The notes beneath the pieces are model-generated. The model did not search any database and had not been told where the DNA came from. It saw only the letters and a list, made by a program, of their open reading frames with translations. The position numbers were made by a program, and so were the translations under genes. This document shows, piece by piece, positions 1 to 10,872 of a stretch of 25,290 nt of DNA. Origin of the DNA: Scenedesmus sp. ARA3 (lineage: Eukaryota; Chlorophyta; Chlorophyceae; Sphaeropleales; Scenedesmaceae); contig RWJK01001952.1 of the NCBI GenBank assembly GCA_004335835.1, positions 1 to 25,290 of the forward strand, given 5' to 3'. How positions within the stretch are numbered: the first letter of the stretch is position 1; every line of letters begins with the position of its first letter.

Positions 1-852
1 AAGAAGGTCGGCCACAAGCCAGACTTCAGCGAGCCAGTGGTGCTCACAAATGACAGGTGCGGCTGGAGGCAACATAAACACAGGCAGCCACATCTGCTTC
101 TGCGTACCCACGTATGCACAGCAGCATGCTGGCTTGTAAAACCTTGGAGACGAGGGGTGATGATGCACAGACCGCCTTGCTGCAACAACATGACTATTGG
201 TTTCCAGCTTTTCCACTTTACAAAGGCTCAGCTGGCATGGAGGTGTGTATGTGCAGCTGGGTCCTGCAGCAGTGTATGCCTTATGCACAGCAGCTCGGAG
301 GCCAAATCTTGACATTGCGCTCAGGCACTGAAGTGTGTGCTGTGCTGTGCTGCGTGCGGTGTGCTGTGCCGTGTGCTGCCTGTCAGGGGCGGCACCACCA
401 TGGAGGCCATGTGCAAGCAGATTCACAACACGCTCACGCGCGAGTTCAAGTACGCGCTGGTGTGGGGTGTCAGCTCCAAGCACATGCCGCAGCGCGTGGG
501 GCTCACCCACCAGCTGGCTGACGAGGACGTGGTGCAGGTGCGGCGGCGCTGTATTTCAGAGAGATAGATGCAATCGAAATCTTCACTGTCTGCATAACCT
601 AGTGCTTGCTGTTTTGGGGTTTCTGCTGCTGAGGGGTATTGTGCCTGACTCCTATAAAGCATTGCTTGCTGTGACTAGGTTTGTAGCCATCAGGCAGGGT
701 CAGGCAGCACACCGTTGCCATGCTGTGCCGTGCCCTTGCAGGTAGTGAAGGCAAAGGTTCAGGCAGAGGATGGCCGCGGGCGCTTTAAGACCACCAGTGA
801 CAAGCCTCTGCGGATAGCAGACAGAGAAAAGAAGGCCGCCCTGAAGACATGA
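1..852 (+). CDS. DRG: DRG-family developmentally regulated GTP-binding protein, C-terminal part (TGS domain)
   Basis: The gene is cut by the window start; the GTPase domain lies upstream and is not seen. Three exons are visible: 1-56, 387-537 and 742-852, all with GT-AG introns, giving 105 residues and a TGA stop. The joined protein contains [15 protein letters not shown], then [20 protein letters not shown] and [11 protein letters not shown], the C-terminal TGS domain of DRG GTPases. The tail [21 protein letters not shown] resembles plant DRGs of the animal-DRG2 clade (Arabidopsis At1g17470/At1g72660 type), which are longer than animal ones. Family knowledge: DRGs bind a DFRP partner, associate with ribosomes and are cytosolic translation factors. 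The spliced reading frame is continuous across both junctions (phases 2 and 0). The assignment to family is firm; the choice between DRG clades is by remembered similarity only. Confidence 0.9.
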
Positions 853-1363
853 GTCAGCGGGCATGCTGCTGCGCATGCCGTGCAGCTGCAGCACTGCGGA
901 GCTCAGCTCAGGCTGTACAGTGCCAGTGAGCAGTACAGGTTGGCAGCTGCAGGTGCAGCTTGTAATCAGCGCTCCTGCTGGTCGTGGACGTGCGCAGTCG
1001 CAGCCATGTTGCTGTGTGCTTGCTAAGTTGCCGCTGAAACACCGCGGCAGGCAGGGATCCTGGTGATGAAGCTGCAGTCGTTGTACAAACCATGACAGCA
1101 GCCTACCACTTTGCAGCAGGCGGCTAGTTTGTTTTTCCGACATCATTTGATGGTTTAAATTGAACTTTTTGTGCTCCATTGTGCGCTCCCGATCGTGGAA
1201 GCTGACCACGTTGCGTGGTTTTGGGACGCAGAAGAATGGCCAGGATATGCCTTTGCTTGCACATTTGAGGGCCAGAACGAGATTTGTTTCAAGTGTCTGG
1301 AAGAGCAGCAACGCTGGGTAGATCCTTAGCAGTTCCCGTCAAGAAAGACCGCACGCAGCAGTC
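853..1363 (+). other. DRG 3' UTR and upstream region of the ACT-domain gene
   Basis: I see no coding sequence here. The first part should be the DRG 3' UTR up to shortly after the TGTAA at 961. The remainder must hold the promoter and leader of the ACT-domain gene. There is an A/T-rich patch near 1150-1165 but no convincing TATA box. An in-frame TAG at 1319 precedes the ACT-gene start at 1364. Confidence 0.5.
961..965 (+). terminator. TGTAA poly(A) signal of the DRG gene
   Basis: TGTAA is the usual chlorophycean polyadenylation signal. It is the first one after the DRG stop, about 109 nt downstream, so a short 3' UTR is expected. Confidence 0.5.
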
Positions 1364-3240
1364 ATGGCCCTTGCAGCAAAGTGCAGCAGCAAACTGTGCA
1401 GCAGTTTGAAACCATGCCGCAACTCTGGCAAGCCCTGCGTTCACAGAGCTCCTGTCAGGTGTGTGGTGATCTGTCGACTGTTTCCCATCTGCACAAGTTG
1501 GCCACCTCAGCTAGGTGGTGACCGGCGAATCTCATGCTTCTTTTCGTCGGCGTGCAGCATTTCCAGGAGCTCAGTACATTACGGGCAGCGCAACGGTGTC
1601 AGGTAGGCTGGGGACAGCCAGGGCGGACAGCACAACCCTGCTTGTCGGGCGTTTGTTGAGCAACGACAGGTTCCTGCAGGTTGCAGGCCGCAAACAACGG
1701 GGCGACAGCTACTGCAGACAAGTCTGCTACTGCCCCAGTGCCTATTGTCAAGATCGACAACATGAGCGACCCCTTTGCCACCAAGGTAGGTGCTGCTCTG
1801 GCATGCCTCGGAGCTGACCAGCAGCTGATGCATGCCGAGCGTTACATCAACGTTGTGTCTCTGCAGGTCACTGTGGAGTTTGGTGACAAGCTGGGAGAGC
1901 TGCTGGACACTGTGAGTGGACCAGAGGCGTCAGCGGCAGTACAGTCAACAGCAGTCTGCTGCAGCTGCTGCAGCAAGGGTGTGCCAGCACAAAAGTGATT
2001 GGCAGCAGTGTACAGGACGTAGCAGAAATTGGCCCTGGACAGCTATTGACAGCATGGTTGTGACCCTGTCAGAGCTTGAGCAGCAGCAGGAGGTTGATGC
2101 CTGTTAGGGTTTCGGTTGGCGGGTTGCAGGACAGGCAGCAGCTGCCACCATATTCGCCTGGACAGTCATGTGATCGGCATGGCACGCTCATCGATGCACA
2201 ACAGTTACGCATGCAGCAATTGCAGCAGGCCTATGTAGTGGATGTGCTGTACGAGTCATCGCCATACGGCGCCTCATGCACCCTGACATGGACGTTTTGA
2301 ACCACACATCACTATGCTTGCGCACGGGCTACTCTGTCCTCCCATGCACGACCAGTTGTCGTCTGTTCAGCAAGATGCGGGTCTCAGCTCTAGGCCTTGC
2401 GTGTCCCTGCAGGTGACTGCGCTGAAAAACCTGAACCTGAACATCCGGAAAGCAGCGCTGGTGTCGCCAGGCAAGGCCAGCACCTTCTTCATCACTGATG
2501 CTGACACCAGCGAAAAGGTGCTCAAGAGCGCGCGCCTGGAGGAGATCCGCATGACCATCATCAACAACATGCTCTACTACCACCCGGTGAGCAAATCATG
2601 TCTGTCGATCATGTTGTTGTAATGCAGTTCCTGCAAGCAGTGCAGGTCCTGCAAGCAGTGCAGATGAGGCCACTGCCAATGCTCTGCTCCCACACAGCAG
2701 TGCTGACTTGGTTGTGCCGGCACACACACAAGCTAAGCCATCCTCCGCCAAACTCCACACAACACATCTGTTACCTGCCTCCTGCTTAGTCATCATGCTT
2801 TGCATCCTACCCCGCAACCTCCAGCTCACACTGCATCTGTTTATTCTGCATTCACTATGCAGGAGAGCTCCGAGACGCTGGTGGCTGGCAAGTCCTTCCA
2901 GCCGCCCAGCCGCGACCAGACCCACCCGCTGGGACCCAAGGCGCGTGCAGTGGTGCAGACCACCATTGATGTTAAGGAGGCGCCCAACGGTTCCTGCAGC
3001 CTGCTTGCCGTCACCACGCGCGACAGGCCCGGCCTGCTGGTGGACATTGTGTCTGTGCTCAAGGACATCAACGTGAATGTGGTGTCGGCTGAGATCGACA
3101 CCATGGGCGATGAGGCCAAGGACGAGTTCTTTGTGACGTACCACGGCGAGCCGCTGAACCCGCCCATGGTGCAGCTGGTCACCAACAGCCTGCAGTACTA
3201 CCTGTCGCTCGCTGAGGTGGAGAAGGAGGAGTCCTACTGA
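1364..3240 (+). CDS. Two-ACT-domain protein, probably plastid-targeted (ACR11/ACR12-like)
   Basis: Exons: 1364-1602, 1680-1785, 1867-1911, 2413-2586 and 2863-3240, giving 313 aa. A 99-nt stop-free segment (1459-1557) inside the first exon has GT...AG ends and may be an additional intron, giving 280 aa; both options keep frame. The start is the first ATG after an in-frame TAG at 1319. The N-terminus (MALAAKCSSKLCSSLKP) is rich in Ser, Ala and basic residues and lacks acidic ones, like a chloroplast transit peptide. The first ACT domain starts at VTVEFGDKLGELLDTV and runs to NNMLYYHP. The second covers CSLLAVTTRDRPGLLVDIV to VTNSLQYYLS, with the DRPGLL ligand-loop signature. Family knowledge: plant ACR11 interacts with plastid glutamine synthetase and Fd-GOGAT regulation; ACT domains bind amino acids. 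Inference: a nitrogen-linked regulator. No catalytic domain is present. Confidence 0.88.
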
Positions 3241-3621
3241 GCAGCAGCAGCGGCGATGAGGCTGCAGCAGCAGCAGTGAAGCAGCAGCAGCGGTGAGGCT
3301 GCTGCAGCAGCTGGCGGTGGTGCGGTTCTGGCTCGCAAGCCGACACGAGCAGCATGGCGCGGCGCCAGCGAGCAGTGGGGACGCTGCTGCTGCAGGCTGG
3401 CAAGCATGGGCAGTGTGGTGAGCATGATTGGGTGTTCTACAATGCATGCGCGCATGCTGCAGGGTTGTGCTGGCAGCTTTGGCAGCCTTGAAGAAGGCTG
3501 CTGCCTGTGGCGCGCAGCTCAGGGTAGGAGCACTGCGCAGCTGATGTGTTGTGCTATTCAGCGGGCAGCAGCAGCACCAAACGCTGGTTCACAGCTGTTG
3601 ACAGAGACTTTGCATATGGCA

Positions 3622-3626
3622 TGTAA
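3622..3626 (+). terminator. Candidate TGTAA poly(A) signal of the ACT-domain gene
   Basis: First TGTAA after the stop codon, about 380 nt downstream. A second one at 4241-4245 is an alternative that would give a 3' UTR of about 1 kb, also normal for these algae. Confidence 0.3.
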
Positions 3627-4495
3627 GCTCTCGCAAGCACGCGCTGTGTTTCAGTTGCACCTCGCCTGATGTCAGTCGTCACATTAAGCACTTTGTACTG
3701 AGCTGTTTGGTCAGCTGCTGCTGTAGTTGCGGCCGCCTCTGTGGCTGCTGCTGTGGCTGGTTGGATGCAGCACTGAGCTTGGTGATGTGGTTGCCTTGTG
3801 CGCATTCCGCTGGATGTGCGTTACTGCTTGTCATGGCGCGCTCAGATGCATCCAGCCATGGGTGTGACCAGTACACGCAGTATTTGCAAGGATGTTCTGT
3901 GCGGAATCGGTGCTGGCTGCAGGTGTGTGCAAACTACACGTTGTCTATGGATTTGGGGCTGGGGCCGGTGCTTCCTTGTATGTGCGGCAGCTGAGATGTG
4001 AAGAATCCAATCCTTTGGGTGTGTCCCTGCTTGCCTGGGCGCAGTGCAGGGTGTAGAGTAGCTTGCTATGCTCAGCTGGCGCTGCGTCAATTCTGCGGCT
4101 TGGTTGAAAGTGCATTACACTTGGGCTACCTTGTGGGAGTCTTAGTCATTGTGACCTGGTGTCGCGCCAGCGGCATGTACACTACTAGTGGTACGTACTG
4201 TGCAAGTGTCCAGTCAATGGCGCTCAGCAGCTTCAGATGGTGTAATTTTCTTTCTCCATGGTCTCAGCATCATCACGTCCGTTTGTATGCTCATGCAGAT
4301 GGAGCCATATTCAGAGTCTAACTGCGGCATACTATGATGGCAAGCATATTGATGAGTATACTGGCATGCTTTGGTTAGTAACACATCTCAGCAGGCTTTC
4401 CAGGGGCAGCCAGGGCGGCATTGATCTGGACAGAATGACTACCGCATCATGAGGCAGAATGGCAACTTGTGTGCACACTGCTGGCACAACAGCGT

Positions 4496-4509
4496 AGACG
4501 TAAACGTCT
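4496..4509 (+). promoter_or_regulatory. Perfect inverted repeat with two ACGT cores upstream of ACS
   Basis: The sequence AGACGTAAACGTCT is a perfect 6-2-6 inverted repeat with two ACGT cores. A second ACGT-containing site, GACGTCA, lies at 4607-4613 (TGACGTC on the other strand, a CRE/as-1-like half). Both lie about 330-440 bp before the ACS start codon. bZIP factors bind ACGT cores; a role here is inference. Confidence 0.25.
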
Positions 4510-4937
4510 GCACTTGTGTTTTACGACAGCAGATCGGAGGAGTTGAGCTCAGCAGCGCCAGGAAGACCTGGCAGTGTGTTCGCGGGTAGCATTGGACAAA
4601 TCGCCGGACGTCACCCTGTCATGACCTCTAACTATTCAACAGCTGAAAACCATCCAAGAGAAAGACTTAGCGCCTACTGATGCATGAGGAGGAGCACAGC
4701 ATTAGCATGTTAGTGACAGGTGTCAAACCGGGTGATCCTTCGTAAGCGTTTTTCAGCGCCGGACCCCCCTAGCCATTGCCAGAAAGCTGCTTTTATGAAG
4801 TCACATTGATGCTGGATTGTTGCACAAAGTTTTCACTGTTGACAAATAGTGTCGGAAGAAGCTGAGCTAGGCTGCTTGGCAGTTCTAGAGCAGTCAGGGG
4901 CTTATTCATTCACGGTCCTTAACTTACTAGGGACAGC

Positions 4938-7900
4938 ATGCATCTGTTCAAGGGGCTTCTTCATAAGAAGGGGGCTGCCAGCGCGGCAGACAAGCAGCCT
5001 GGTGAGCATGGTGCACTGTCTGGGTGGATCGCAGCACCATGCTGGAGCTCGGAGCTCAGCGAGCCATCTTGTGCCTGCTGTAGCTATGAACATTATCCTG
5101 CTGGTTCCCTGTTGCATCTCCGATACACGTGTCTGCCATTCAGTTGCTGCTTGGCTTCCACTGTCTGCTGTCCTTGCCCTTGACACAAATACGTTTGTAT
5201 CACATGTTTAGGTGGTTCAGCTGCTGCTGTGAGCAAGGCCAACGGGGCCAGCACCTCCAGCCACACCACCACCTCTGCGGTGAACAAGGGACGCCCAGTG
5301 GTGCCAGTGAGTTCATCGCAAAACAATCAATTTGACGTGATGAAGCATTACGGGTATCTAACGATGCGTGTTCCCAGCTATTCAACCACTTGCCAGCAGT
5401 AAGTCTGAACAACCATTTCGGAAGACGTGCTGCACTGTGATCTAACCTGGGCTCGCATTGTTTGGTTTGTTGGCGTTACAAGACACATGTCTGCTTTGCT
5501 TGCTGAGCCTAATGCAGCGCTGTTAAGCTAGCAGGCAGCACGCTGCTGCTTGCTGCTGCTGTTATGGCCTACCTGTATGTCCCGAGCCCCTGTTGTGCAA
5601 GCTTACCACGTGCGCCTGCACCGCCCCTAATCCTGTCTGCTGCTGCGTGCCCTGCTCCATGGCTGTGTCTGTCTGTCTGTCCCTGGTCCTGCGGTGCAAC
5701 CCTGCTCCCGCATCAAACGCCACACATACAGACTCAGGAGGGGCGCAGCTTGGATGCGCTGCATTCCATCCCAGTGCACAAGCTGCGTGCACAGGCTGCC
5801 GCAACTGAGGCGCTGACTGTGCCTGAGAGCTACCCCCACTTCACTCCCTTTGTGGAGAACAAGAAGCAGGTGCGGCATGGTGCTGGGTAGCTGGTGTCCG
5901 GCAATGTATGCCTGCGGCGCATTGCGTGCATTCACACCTCAGTGTGGTCAGTGGTGCTGTACCTGCATGCATCTCTACATCAGCAGTGTGCTTTGTGCTG
6001 ATGTGTATCTGTAGTGTTGGAGCAGGAATGGTGTCAGCGGGTTGCTGGCGCTGCCCTGCATGTGCTGGCTGGCGCGAGCTTCTGGGACCCCCTCTTTTTG
6101 TGCTACATTACAACCAGCAGCAGCAGTGGCAGGGGATGTGCATGTACGCCCATCACACTTGTGATGGCAACAGCTGCTCAACTCACATGGATGCTGGTCG
6201 ACATGAGCTGCACAATGCATACCATTGCAGTGCGGTGTTGCTGGTGTGCCGCATGCAATTGCTTGCAGGCTTGCTTGCATGTGTGTCATCCTTGCTCTTG
6301 CGCCGCGTTGCTGCTGCTGCTGCAGTATGATGAGATGTACAAGCGCTCCATCGAGGACCCTAACGGCTTCTGGGGCGACATTGCCAAGGAGTTCTACTGG
6401 GAGAAGCAGGTGCGAGGGCACATATCCTGTGTTACTGCTATGGCTTGATGCCTGGTTGGTAATGTGATGACGAGGTGCGGGGGCCACATGGGACTGGCAT
6501 ACAGCACGGTCAGGGATGGCTCAAATTCTGCGTGATTGCTGGTGTGGTGTGCTAGACCGGCGACCGGCTCCTCTGTGATGGCCGGTTTGCTTTGGGCTGC
6601 TCAGGCGACAGAACCAGCAGCAGCAATGGCAGGCAAACGCTACCTGCTACCTCTCCATTCTGTGCACCGCCTGACCCTGCTCCGTCACTTACGCACCATT
6701 TTCCCAGCTTCCCCTCCCCATCTGTTTGTCTTGTTTGCTTATCTTAATTTTTGTTAAACTGCAGTGGGACGAGGAGCACATCAGCTACAACTTTGATGTG
6801 CGCAAGGGCCCCATCCACGTGGAGTACTTCAAGGGAGGCCTCACCAACATCTGCTACAACGCGCTGGACAGGCACGTGGCTGCCGGCCACGGCGACCGCG
6901 TGTGCTTCCTGTGGGAGGGCAACGACCTGGACCAGGACAGGAAGATGACATATGGGGAGGTGCTGGAGGAGGTGTGCCAGCTGGTGAGTGGGGGAGCAGC
7001 AGGGTTGCTGGAAGTGACAGGGACTGTGATCAAGTGCGCGGGTCTGGGTGGCGCTGCTGCGTATGGTATGGGGGTGTTGTTCGACTTTGGTACGGGTTGC
7101 AACTGGGTGCAGGTGTGCTGTAGGCATCTGTCTGCCATTCTGGTGTTATGATGCAGCAGCAGCTGCTGCCAGTTGTTGTCGGTTGCTTTTGTTGCACAGC
7201 ATCTGGATGGGCATCGCCTAGTGCCATCTGAAAACGCGGCTCTGTCCTTCTCTTTATCCTGCTGCACAGGCCAACTACCTGCGCTCCCAGGGCGTGCAGA
7301 AGGGTGACGCAGTGTCCATCTACATGCCCATGGTCTGCGAGCTGCCCATTGCCATGCTGGCCTGCGCGCGCATCGGCGCGGTGCACAGCGTGGTGTTTGG
7401 AGGCTTCTCAGCTGAGGCGCTGGCAGGTGCGCGCAGCAGCAGCAGCTTGGGGGCAGCACACGCTTGACAGCAGCAGCAGCGCATTAGCTACTACCTATGT
7501 TGCTGGGGATGTCTGTTGGTGCAGTTGAGGAGCTGGCTATGGCATCCAGCTGTCGACGATGCACAGCAGCTGCTGGGTCGAAAATTACACGTTGGGTGGA
7601 GCGCATGGGTGAATAAACCCTTCAGCTGCTGCCCGAGGAATGCGGTAAAGGTATTAAATGCAGTTATTTGGACCTCTGCTTATTGCTTTACACAGGCCGC
7701 ATGGAGGACTGCAAGGCCAAGGTGCTGATCACAGCCAGCGGCGTTATGCGCGGCAACAAGAAGATCGACCTCAAGGCCATCGCTGACTCAGCACACACCA
7801 TGGCTGCCAAGTCAGGACACACCGTGCCACGCGTGGTGGTGTACGAGAACGAGAGGTGTGTGCTGCTGCGGCTCATTGCGGCGTGCCGGCAAACAACTCC

Positions 7901-10872
7901 TGGCATATGCTGTGCATGTACATGAACGCCTAGCTCAAGTGTGCTGTGCTTGGGTGGTAGCTATGGCTTTATGGCACGTGCTGCACAGCAAGTGAAAGCG
8001 GCGTATGCCTTGCTCATCCCCCTCCTGCTGGTTGTTCACAGAGACATCGCATTTGTAAGCGTTTGAGCAAAGTGGTCGGCGATTGATGTATCCGACTAGC
8101 ACAGTGACGGACAAAGGGCTATGAATTGACTGGCTTGTGTTGTGTGCTGCAGGGCTGGCGGCCGCGCCGCGTGCTCCTTCACCGAGGGCCGTGACGTGTG
8201 GTATGCTGAGGCCATCGCTGAGCAGGCCAAGACCTGCGAGGTGGAGTGGGTGGAGGCGGAACACCCGCTGTTCCTGCTGTACACCTCAGGCTCGACAGGT
8301 GTGTTATATCATGCTACATTTGTGTTATAACTTTGGTCGTTTGATTCTGCGACCTGTGTCCGCCTGCTGGCGGCAGTGCTGCACGCAGCTCGGCTGTTCT
8401 TTTGGCTGCGCAGCAGCAGCAGCAGCACTAACAGCCGCCAGTGACATCATGAGGGCTTTCATTCATTCGTGATGTGTGTTGCTGTCCCGCAGGCAAGCCC
8501 AAGGGAGTGGTGCACTGCACCGGCGGCTACATGGTGTACGCGCACACCACCACCAAGTACGTGTTCAACATGCAGCCTGGGGACACCTACTGGTGCACGG
8601 CGGACTGCGGCTGGATCACCGGGCACACCTACCTCACATACGGCCCGCTGCTGGTGGGCGCCAGCCAGGTTGTGTTTGAGGGCGTGCCCACCTACCCAGG
8701 GCCTGACAGGTGCTGGAGGGTGGTGGACAAGTACGCGGTGAGTTGGACGGGTATCTGGGGTGATAGCAGGTGTGAGCATGCTGCTTGCTTGTTGCGTGAT
8801 TTGATAAGCAGCAGCAGCGGGAGTGGTGGCGGGGTGTGAGTTGCCGCGGAGAGCAGCAATCATCTGCGGCTGCCCCTGGTGAAGTTGTTACGTGCTCCAG
8901 GCACGGTTGCATGCAGCTGCTGATAACGCAACGTAGGTCGTGCCATCCCCTGCAGCATGCAGCGAAGCAGCTGCCGATGCATGTGTTTTGCGGCTCTGAC
9001 GCTCATGCACTGCTGCCCGCATCCTCATCATCATCAATCCGCAGGTGAAGCAGTTCTACACTGCGCCCACTGCCATCCGCAGCCTGATGCGTGCTGGTGA
9101 TCTTTATGTCAAGGAGCACCTGCGCGACAGCTTGCGCATTCTGGGCAGTGTGGGCGAGCCAATTAACCCCGAGGCGTGGCGCTGGTACCACGACATTGTG
9201 GGTGATGGCCGCTGCCCGATTGTGGACACCTGGTGGCAGACGGAGACTGGCGGCCACATGATTACGCCGCTGCCTAACGCATGGGCGCAGAAGCCAGGTG
9301 CGCGGCAGGTGTACGGAGTTTTGTTTTGGTCACGGGGGATGGTGGCTCGGCTGCTTTGCAGGGGGTTTGTGCATGTAAGTGTGCTTGCAGTGCAGGCGTG
9401 TGACGCAACTATTAGACTGGAAGTTTACAATGTGTGGTGTGGTGTGCGCAGGCTCGGCCACCTACCCCTTCTTTGGCGTGGTGCCTGTGCTGGTTGATGA
9501 GAAGGGCAACGAGGTGAAGGGCGAGGGCGAGGGCTACCTGTGCATCAAGCAGGCCTGGCCCGCCACGCTGCGCACCGTGTACGGCGACCACGAGCGCTAC
9601 GAGACAAACTACTTCAAGCCTTTCCCCGGGTACTACTTTTCGGGCGATGGCGCGCGGCGCGACAAGGACGGCTACATCTGGATCACTGGGCGCGTGGATG
9701 ACGTCATCAACGTGTCTGGCCACAGGTAGGTTGTTGTTCTTGAGGCTTATTGTTTGCTATCTTGGTGCGGCAATGCAATCAGCGAATGCGGTTTGGAGTG
9801 CTTGACAGCTACATCTGGATCACTGGGCGCGTGGATGATGTCATCAACGTGTCTGGCCACAGGTAGGTTGTTGTTCTTGAGGCTTATTGTTTGCTATCTT
9901 GGTGCGGCAATGCAATCAGCGAATGCGGTTTGGAGTGCTTGACAGCTACATCTGGATCACTGGGCGCGTGGATGATGTCATCAACGTGTCTGGCCACAGG
10001 TGGGTTACGCTTTCTGTTCGAGGCTGTTTCTCTGCTGTGTTGGTGCAGCAGCAATGCATAGATTACGTGCCGTCTGGTGTTGAAGTTAGATAAAAGCGAC
10101 TGCACGCTTCCTGCTGCTTTGCGACTGACTGCACGCTGTGCTGACGCCTCCCTGTGTGCTTGCAGGATTGGCACGGCCGAGGTGGAGAGTGCACTGGTGG
10201 CTCACGCCAAGTGTGCCGAGGCGGCAGTGGTGGGCTATGAGCACCCCATCAAGGGCCAAGGCATCTATGCGTATGTGACACTCATGGAGGGCGTGGAGCC
10301 CACTGAGGACATCCGGCGGGAGCTGATCAACACTGTGCGCGGCATCATCGGCGCCTTTGCAGCACCAGACGTCATCCACTGGGTGGGTTTGCAGCAGCGG
10401 TTTTGTTTGTTTTTAATCTATGCTGAGCATGGTGGAAAAGGGATGGGTGATGACAGGTGGCTTGCACTGGGGGTGGGCATGATGGCAGTGGTTGTCTTTG
10501 TCTGGCAGCACTGTTGACCAGCAAACTTGCAGACAGCAGGAGAAGGCAGATTACGAGTACGCCAAACGTTATGGCATGCCTGGCATCACACTATTAGTGT
10601 GCAGCGCAGCGTTTGCAATAGCCATGTAGCTGCAGTTGATCGTGCATCAGGCGAATAGGCAACTAAATCAACCTAAATGACTGACAAACTGACCAGCCTG
10701 CACCTTCCTTGCTGTCCTGCAGGCGCCCGGGCTGCCCAAGACTCGCTCCGGCAAGATCATGCGCCGCGTGCTGCGCAAGATTGCAGCCAAGCAGGAAGAC
10801 GAGCTCGGTGATGTCTCAACGCTGGCTGACCCACATGTTGTGGAGCAGCTCGTGGCTCTGCGCGGGCACTAA
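4938..10872 (+). CDS. ACS: Acetyl-CoA synthetase (AMP-forming), 13 exons
   Basis: Exons: 4938-5001, 5212-5306, 5738-5869, 6326-6409, 6765-6983, 7270-7426, 7696-7855, 8153-8298, 8493-8737, 9045-9297, 9452-9725, 10166-10382 and 10723-10872; all GT-AG and frame-consistent, giving 731 aa. It makes acetyl-CoA from acetate, ATP and CoA through acetyl-AMP. Seen: A3 loop YTSGSTGKPKG (about 347-357), [11 protein letters not shown] (495-505; the Trp region limits the pocket to acetate), [10 protein letters not shown], hinge [13 protein letters not shown] (598-610), and [11 protein letters not shown] near the C-terminus with the catalytic, acetylation-regulated lysine at about 693. The first ~80 residues exceed the usual bacterial length; they are Ser/Ala/Thr-rich with early Lys and could be a targeting extension. 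There is no peroxisomal SKL-like end (it ends RGH). Start: first ATG after an in-frame TAA at 4920. The exon 11 end is triplicated in the following intron. Confidence 0.96.
6310..6325 (+). repeat. Short CTG run forming the 3' splice site before ACS exon 4
   Basis: The intron ends in five CTG units followed directly by CAG and the exon. This is the shortest of several CTG runs in the window placed immediately before an acceptor. Confidence 0.6.
9671..9999 (+). repeat. 137-bp period tandem triplication of the ACS exon 11 end plus intron start
   Basis: The last 55 nt of exon 11 with its 5' splice site recur at 9808-9862 and 9945-9999, exactly 137 bp apart. The 83-bp intronic spacer after copy 1 and copy 2 looks identical; after copy 3 the intron is related but diverged. 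Copies 2 and 3 differ from copy 1 in the exon part by one synonymous change (GAC to GAT). Each extra copy is preceded by TTGACAG, so segments 9809-9862 and 9946-9999 are each 54 nt, start and end in phase 2, and would read [17 protein letters not shown] again if spliced in. Confidence 0.9.

Larger units (their letters stand above)
3241..4937 (+). other. 3' UTR of the ACT-domain gene and ACS upstream region; no gene seen
   Basis: About 1.7 kb without a recognisable coding sequence. The first 70 bases are GCAGCAG-rich and internally repetitive. TGTAA signals at 3622-3626 and 4241-4245 are candidate ends of the ACT-gene transcript. An in-frame TAA at 4920 lies 18 nt before the ACS start. Small open frames here have no recognisable motif and are probably chance. 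Confidence 0.5.

Noticed and set aside
2596..3447. Antisense open frame of 283 codons over the ACT gene's last exon
   Set aside because: The sense frame encodes a clear ACT domain; the antisense product is low-complexity Leu/Ala/His without a family.
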